A DNA stretch of 64,000 nt. Origin: Lacibacter luteus. GTDB taxonomy: Bacteria > Bacteroidota > Bacteroidia > Chitinophagales > Chitinophagaceae. A model generated the notes under the pieces. The model made no database searches. It was not told where the DNA came from and was given only the letters and a program-made list of their open reading frames with translations. This document shows, piece after piece, positions 62,167 through 64,000 of this stretch. The stretch spans positions 1-64,000 of the forward strand of contig NZ_SDHW01000005.1 of the NCBI RefSeq assembly GCF_004118265.1, written 5' to 3'. The translations under genes and the position numbers were made by a program. How positions within the stretch are numbered: the stretch's first letter is position 1; the number at the start of each line of letters is the position of its first letter.

Positions 62167-62832
62167 ATGAAGCAAATGATTAAAGCCGGATTTCTGTTTT
62201 TGTTTGCGGGGTTTGTACAGGCTGCAACAGCACAGCAAACCTACAGCGAAGGAATGGTAACGTATAACGTAGTTGTAAATACCGGCAACAACGAACCGAA
62301 AGCTGCCGATTTGTTAGATGGGGCTACTCAAAAAATCTGGTTTAAAGGGGTTAACACACGTACCGAGCTTTCCAGCATTTTGGGTAAAACAGTAACACTG
62401 CACGATTCAAAAACTGGAGCTGCGGTGGTAATGAACGAGTATGGTGAGCAGAAGATTCTGATACGCATGACAAAAGAGGATTACGACGACCGTAACAACA
62501 AATATGCAGGTGTGCAGTTTGAGCTAATGCCCGAAACAAAAAAGATTATGGGCTACAATTGTAAACTGGCGATCGCCAAGTTGAAAGATGGTACAACCTT
62601 TCGTGTATATTACACAACCGAACTTGCATTCCAGAATAAAGACTATGGCGCACAGTTTAAAAACCTGCCGGGCTTTCCGTTAGAATATGAATCGGAGTTC
62701 CAAAAAATGAAAGTAACCTACATTGCCGATAAAGTAACGTTCGATCCTGTTCCGTCTGTAATGTTTGATGTGCCGAAAACAGGGTATAGAGAAATGACTT
62801 ACGAAGAAATTAAAAAAATAAGAAAGAATTAA
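62167..62832 (+). CDS. Secreted DUF4412/GLPGLI-like protein
   Basis: A 221-residue exported protein, signal peptide about 1-22 (ATAQ). The mature part is beta-rich: SEGMVTYNVVV, KIWFKGVNTRTELSS, KTVTLHDSKTG, KKIMGYNCKLAIAKLKDG, FRVYYTTEL and LPGFPLEYE. This arrangement, with a strand, the MGYxCKKA-like turn and an LPGxPLEY element, resembles the related DUF4412 and GLPGLI families of Bacteroidota. No function is known for them. It stands alone between two terminators. Confidence 0.75.
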   Translation: MKQMIKAGFLFLFAGFVQAATAQQTYSEGMVTYNVVVNTGNNEPKAADLLDGATQKIWFKGVNTRTELSSILGKTVTLHDSKTGAAVVMNEYGEQKILIRMTKEDYDDRNNKYAGVQFELMPETKKIMGYNCKLAIAKLKDGTTFRVYYTTELAFQNKDYGAQFKNLPGFPLEYESEFQKMKVTYIADKVTFDPVPSVMFDVPKTGYREMTYEEIKKIRKN

Positions 62833-62850
62833 AAAGATAAGTGCAAAAGA

Positions 62851-62875
62851 AAGCCCCGATATTATCGGGGCTTTT
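62851..62875. terminator. Terminator between convergent genes
   Basis: AAGCCCCGAT (62851-62860) pairs with ATCGGGGCTT (62864-62873), ATT loop, A-rich before and T-rich after; it serves the genes ending at 62832 (plus) and 62879 (minus). Confidence 0.9.
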
Positions 62876-62878
62876 AAT

Positions 62879-63220
62879 TTATTTGATCTCTTTCTGCGGA
62901 GTTTTAAACTTGTTGAAGACAGCCTTTTTCTTCACCGGTAAAACATACAGGTTATTACCTTTTTGAAAGGTAACCGTGTTGCCACTTAAAACCAGCTTAT
63001 TGTTGTTTGTTGATGAAAAGCTGAATCCACTCTTAAAACGGAAACCGTTTTGTAACGTTAATGGACTGCTTTTAAGGTTAAGCGATGTTTCGTTCTTCTT
63101 TTTACCGCCACCACCAGAAAAGAAAGAGGCAGATGAAGCTGTAAAGAAAAGGGCAAAACAGCTTACAAACATTAAACTTTTCCGAAGAAAGTTTTGGCTA
63201 TATGTTGTTTTGGCTGTCAT
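62879..63220 (-). CDS. Small secreted protein of unknown function (113 aa)
   Basis: I do not recognise a family. It has a positively charged N-terminus and hydrophobic stretch (about 14-32, FVSCFALFFTASSASFF) that looks like a signal peptide, a GGGGKKK run after it, and a Ser/Asn/Lys-rich beta-strand-like remainder (LVLSGNTVTFQKGNNLYVL). The hydrophobic segment contains a cysteine, so a lipoprotein cannot be excluded, though there is no good lipobox. It converges on the DUF4412-like gene and is divergent from the TPR gene. Its strong strand match with a terminator position supports it being real. Confidence 0.6.
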   Translation of the reverse strand: MTAKTTYSQNFLRKSLMFVSCFALFFTASSASFFSGGGGKKKNETSLNLKSSPLTLQNGFRFKSGFSFSSTNNNKLVLSGNTVTFQKGNNLYVLPVKKKAVFNKFKTPQKEIK

Positions 63221-63373
63221 TTGATTGCAAATTTAACGATGAATAATGGGATTCTGTTATCCGTCTATCATTTTTTTATAATTATATTAACGCATGTTGA
63301 TAACTAAATGTTACATGCCTATTGTAAATTTTCTGAAATACGGGGTAAATTACAGTAACCCACCCGCAACTAC

Positions 63374-64000
63374 ATGAAACAAAACCCCTCAAGAAACGAC
63401 AAAGAAGAAATCAGAGAATTACTTCGTTTGTACGAAAACCTCAAGAACGGCCGTTCGCATTCCTTCCTTGAAGAGGAGAATTTTGAAAAGCTGGTTGATT
63501 ATTTTGACGATAAGGAAGACCTTACACAAGCATTGGAGGCGGCTGAATTAGGGATTGAGATTTACCCCTACTCATCTTTATTATTGGTAAAAAAGGCAGA
63601 TCTGTTGCTGGCAACCCGTCAGTACAAGGCGGCTTTGGAAGTGCTGGAACAGGCCGAGCTGCTTGATAGTAACGATATTAACCTGTACATACTTCGTACC
63701 GATGCTTACCTGGCATTAGATCAACAGGAAAAAGCAGTTGAGTTATTGGAAGAAGCATTGCAGTTATTTACAGGGGAAGAACGTTTGGAGCTCCTTTTTG
63801 AGTTATCTGATGTATATGACGATTATGAAGAATTTGAAAAAGTGTTCGACTGTTTAAAATTGATTTTGGAAGAGGATCCTGCTAACGAAGAAGCGTTGTA
63901 TAAAATCTGCTTCTGGACCGATTTTACAGGAAGAAATGAAGAGTCGATCAAACTTCATTTAAATATCATCAACGAAAATCCTTACAGTGAACTTGCCTGG
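63374..64000 (+). CDS. Tetratricopeptide repeat protein, 5' part (runs off window)
   Basis: An open frame from the ATG at 63374 that continues past the window edge (209 codons seen). It begins MKQNPSRNDKEEIRELLRLY, has no signal peptide and is rich in Glu and Leu. TPR-like helical pairs are visible: ALEAAELGIEIYPYSSLLLV, ADLLLATRQYKAALEVLEQA, LYILRTDAYLALDQQEKAVE and IKLHLNIINENPYSELAW. It is acidic and probably cytoplasmic. TPR proteins serve as binding scaffolds; no partner can be inferred. Confidence 0.85.
   Translation, partial: MKQNPSRNDKEEIRELLRLYENLKNGRSHSFLEEENFEKLVDYFDDKEDLTQALEAAELGIEIYPYSSLLLVKKADLLLATRQYKAALEVLEQAELLDSNDINLYILRTDAYLALDQQEKAVELLEEALQLFTGEERLELLFELSDVYDDYEEFEKVFDCLKLILEEDPANEEALYKICFWTDFTGRNEESIKLHLNIINENPYSELAW

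Overview
The window looks like chromosomal DNA from a member of the Bacteroidota, most likely the Chitinophagaceae (family placement is inference; no search was run). The pointers are five large secreted proteins ending in type IX secretion (T9SS) type A sorting domains, a reg-propeller sensor kinase with a LytTR regulator, a fused E1 alpha/beta 2-oxoacid dehydrogenase, GSIII beside GSII, paired DUF1573 proteins, a BlaI/M56 pair with a TonB-plug-like tail, and TAnnTTTG-type promoters (TTTG-N20-TAnnTTTG at efp and mdh) with little sign of Shine-Dalgarno sequences. I see no insertion sequence, prophage, CRISPR array or tRNA.

Layout. 1-1544: the end of a 5S rRNA with its terminator, then two DUF1573 genes. 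1545-9376: E1 dehydrogenase, TRIC-like channel and PhzF protein on the plus strand, meeting tail to tail a LytTR regulator and its propeller sensor kinase. 9606-16697: an orphan gene and two tandem giant T9SS cargo proteins sharing a C-terminal module. 16826-24739: a DCC thiol protein, then a TPR sensor kinase, LuxR-type regulator, OmpA-like protein, a lectin/papain-like secreted protein and a secreted protein of unknown function. 24847-33798: YebC, transporters, a DedA protein with an extra N-terminal domain, a GT9 glycosyltransferase, malate dehydrogenase and an SRPBCC protein. 33925-39512: a self-regulated BlaI/M56 pair, a thioredoxin-like protein, efp, accB and accC. 39580-47548: a zinc carboxypeptidase gene flanked by two beta-helix paralogues, all T9SS cargo. 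47858-52617: GSIII, GSII and a polytopic membrane protein. 52704-64000: housekeeping genes purL, hldD, proC, pyrG and yidC, with a DUF4407 gene, two small secreted proteins and a TPR protein running off the edge.

Working together: efp-accB-accC is a translation/fatty-acid synthesis block; GSIII and GSII form a nitrogen-assimilation block; the two kinase/regulator pairs sit beside outer-surface genes they may control. The five T9SS proteins suggest a secreted or surface-displayed set including one peptidase.

The most unusual non-coding signal is a set of eight intergenic elements built from degenerate 7-bp (two of them 8-bp) words. Most are laid out as two facing arms, and they often run from the stop codon of one gene to the start codon of the next. 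They do not look like terminators, CRISPRs or simple tandem repeats, and I do not know a name for them. Other points of note are an arginine at the tip of EF-P, two tandem TACGA-N5-TCGTA operators before blaI, and a perfect dyad inside the accB promoter.
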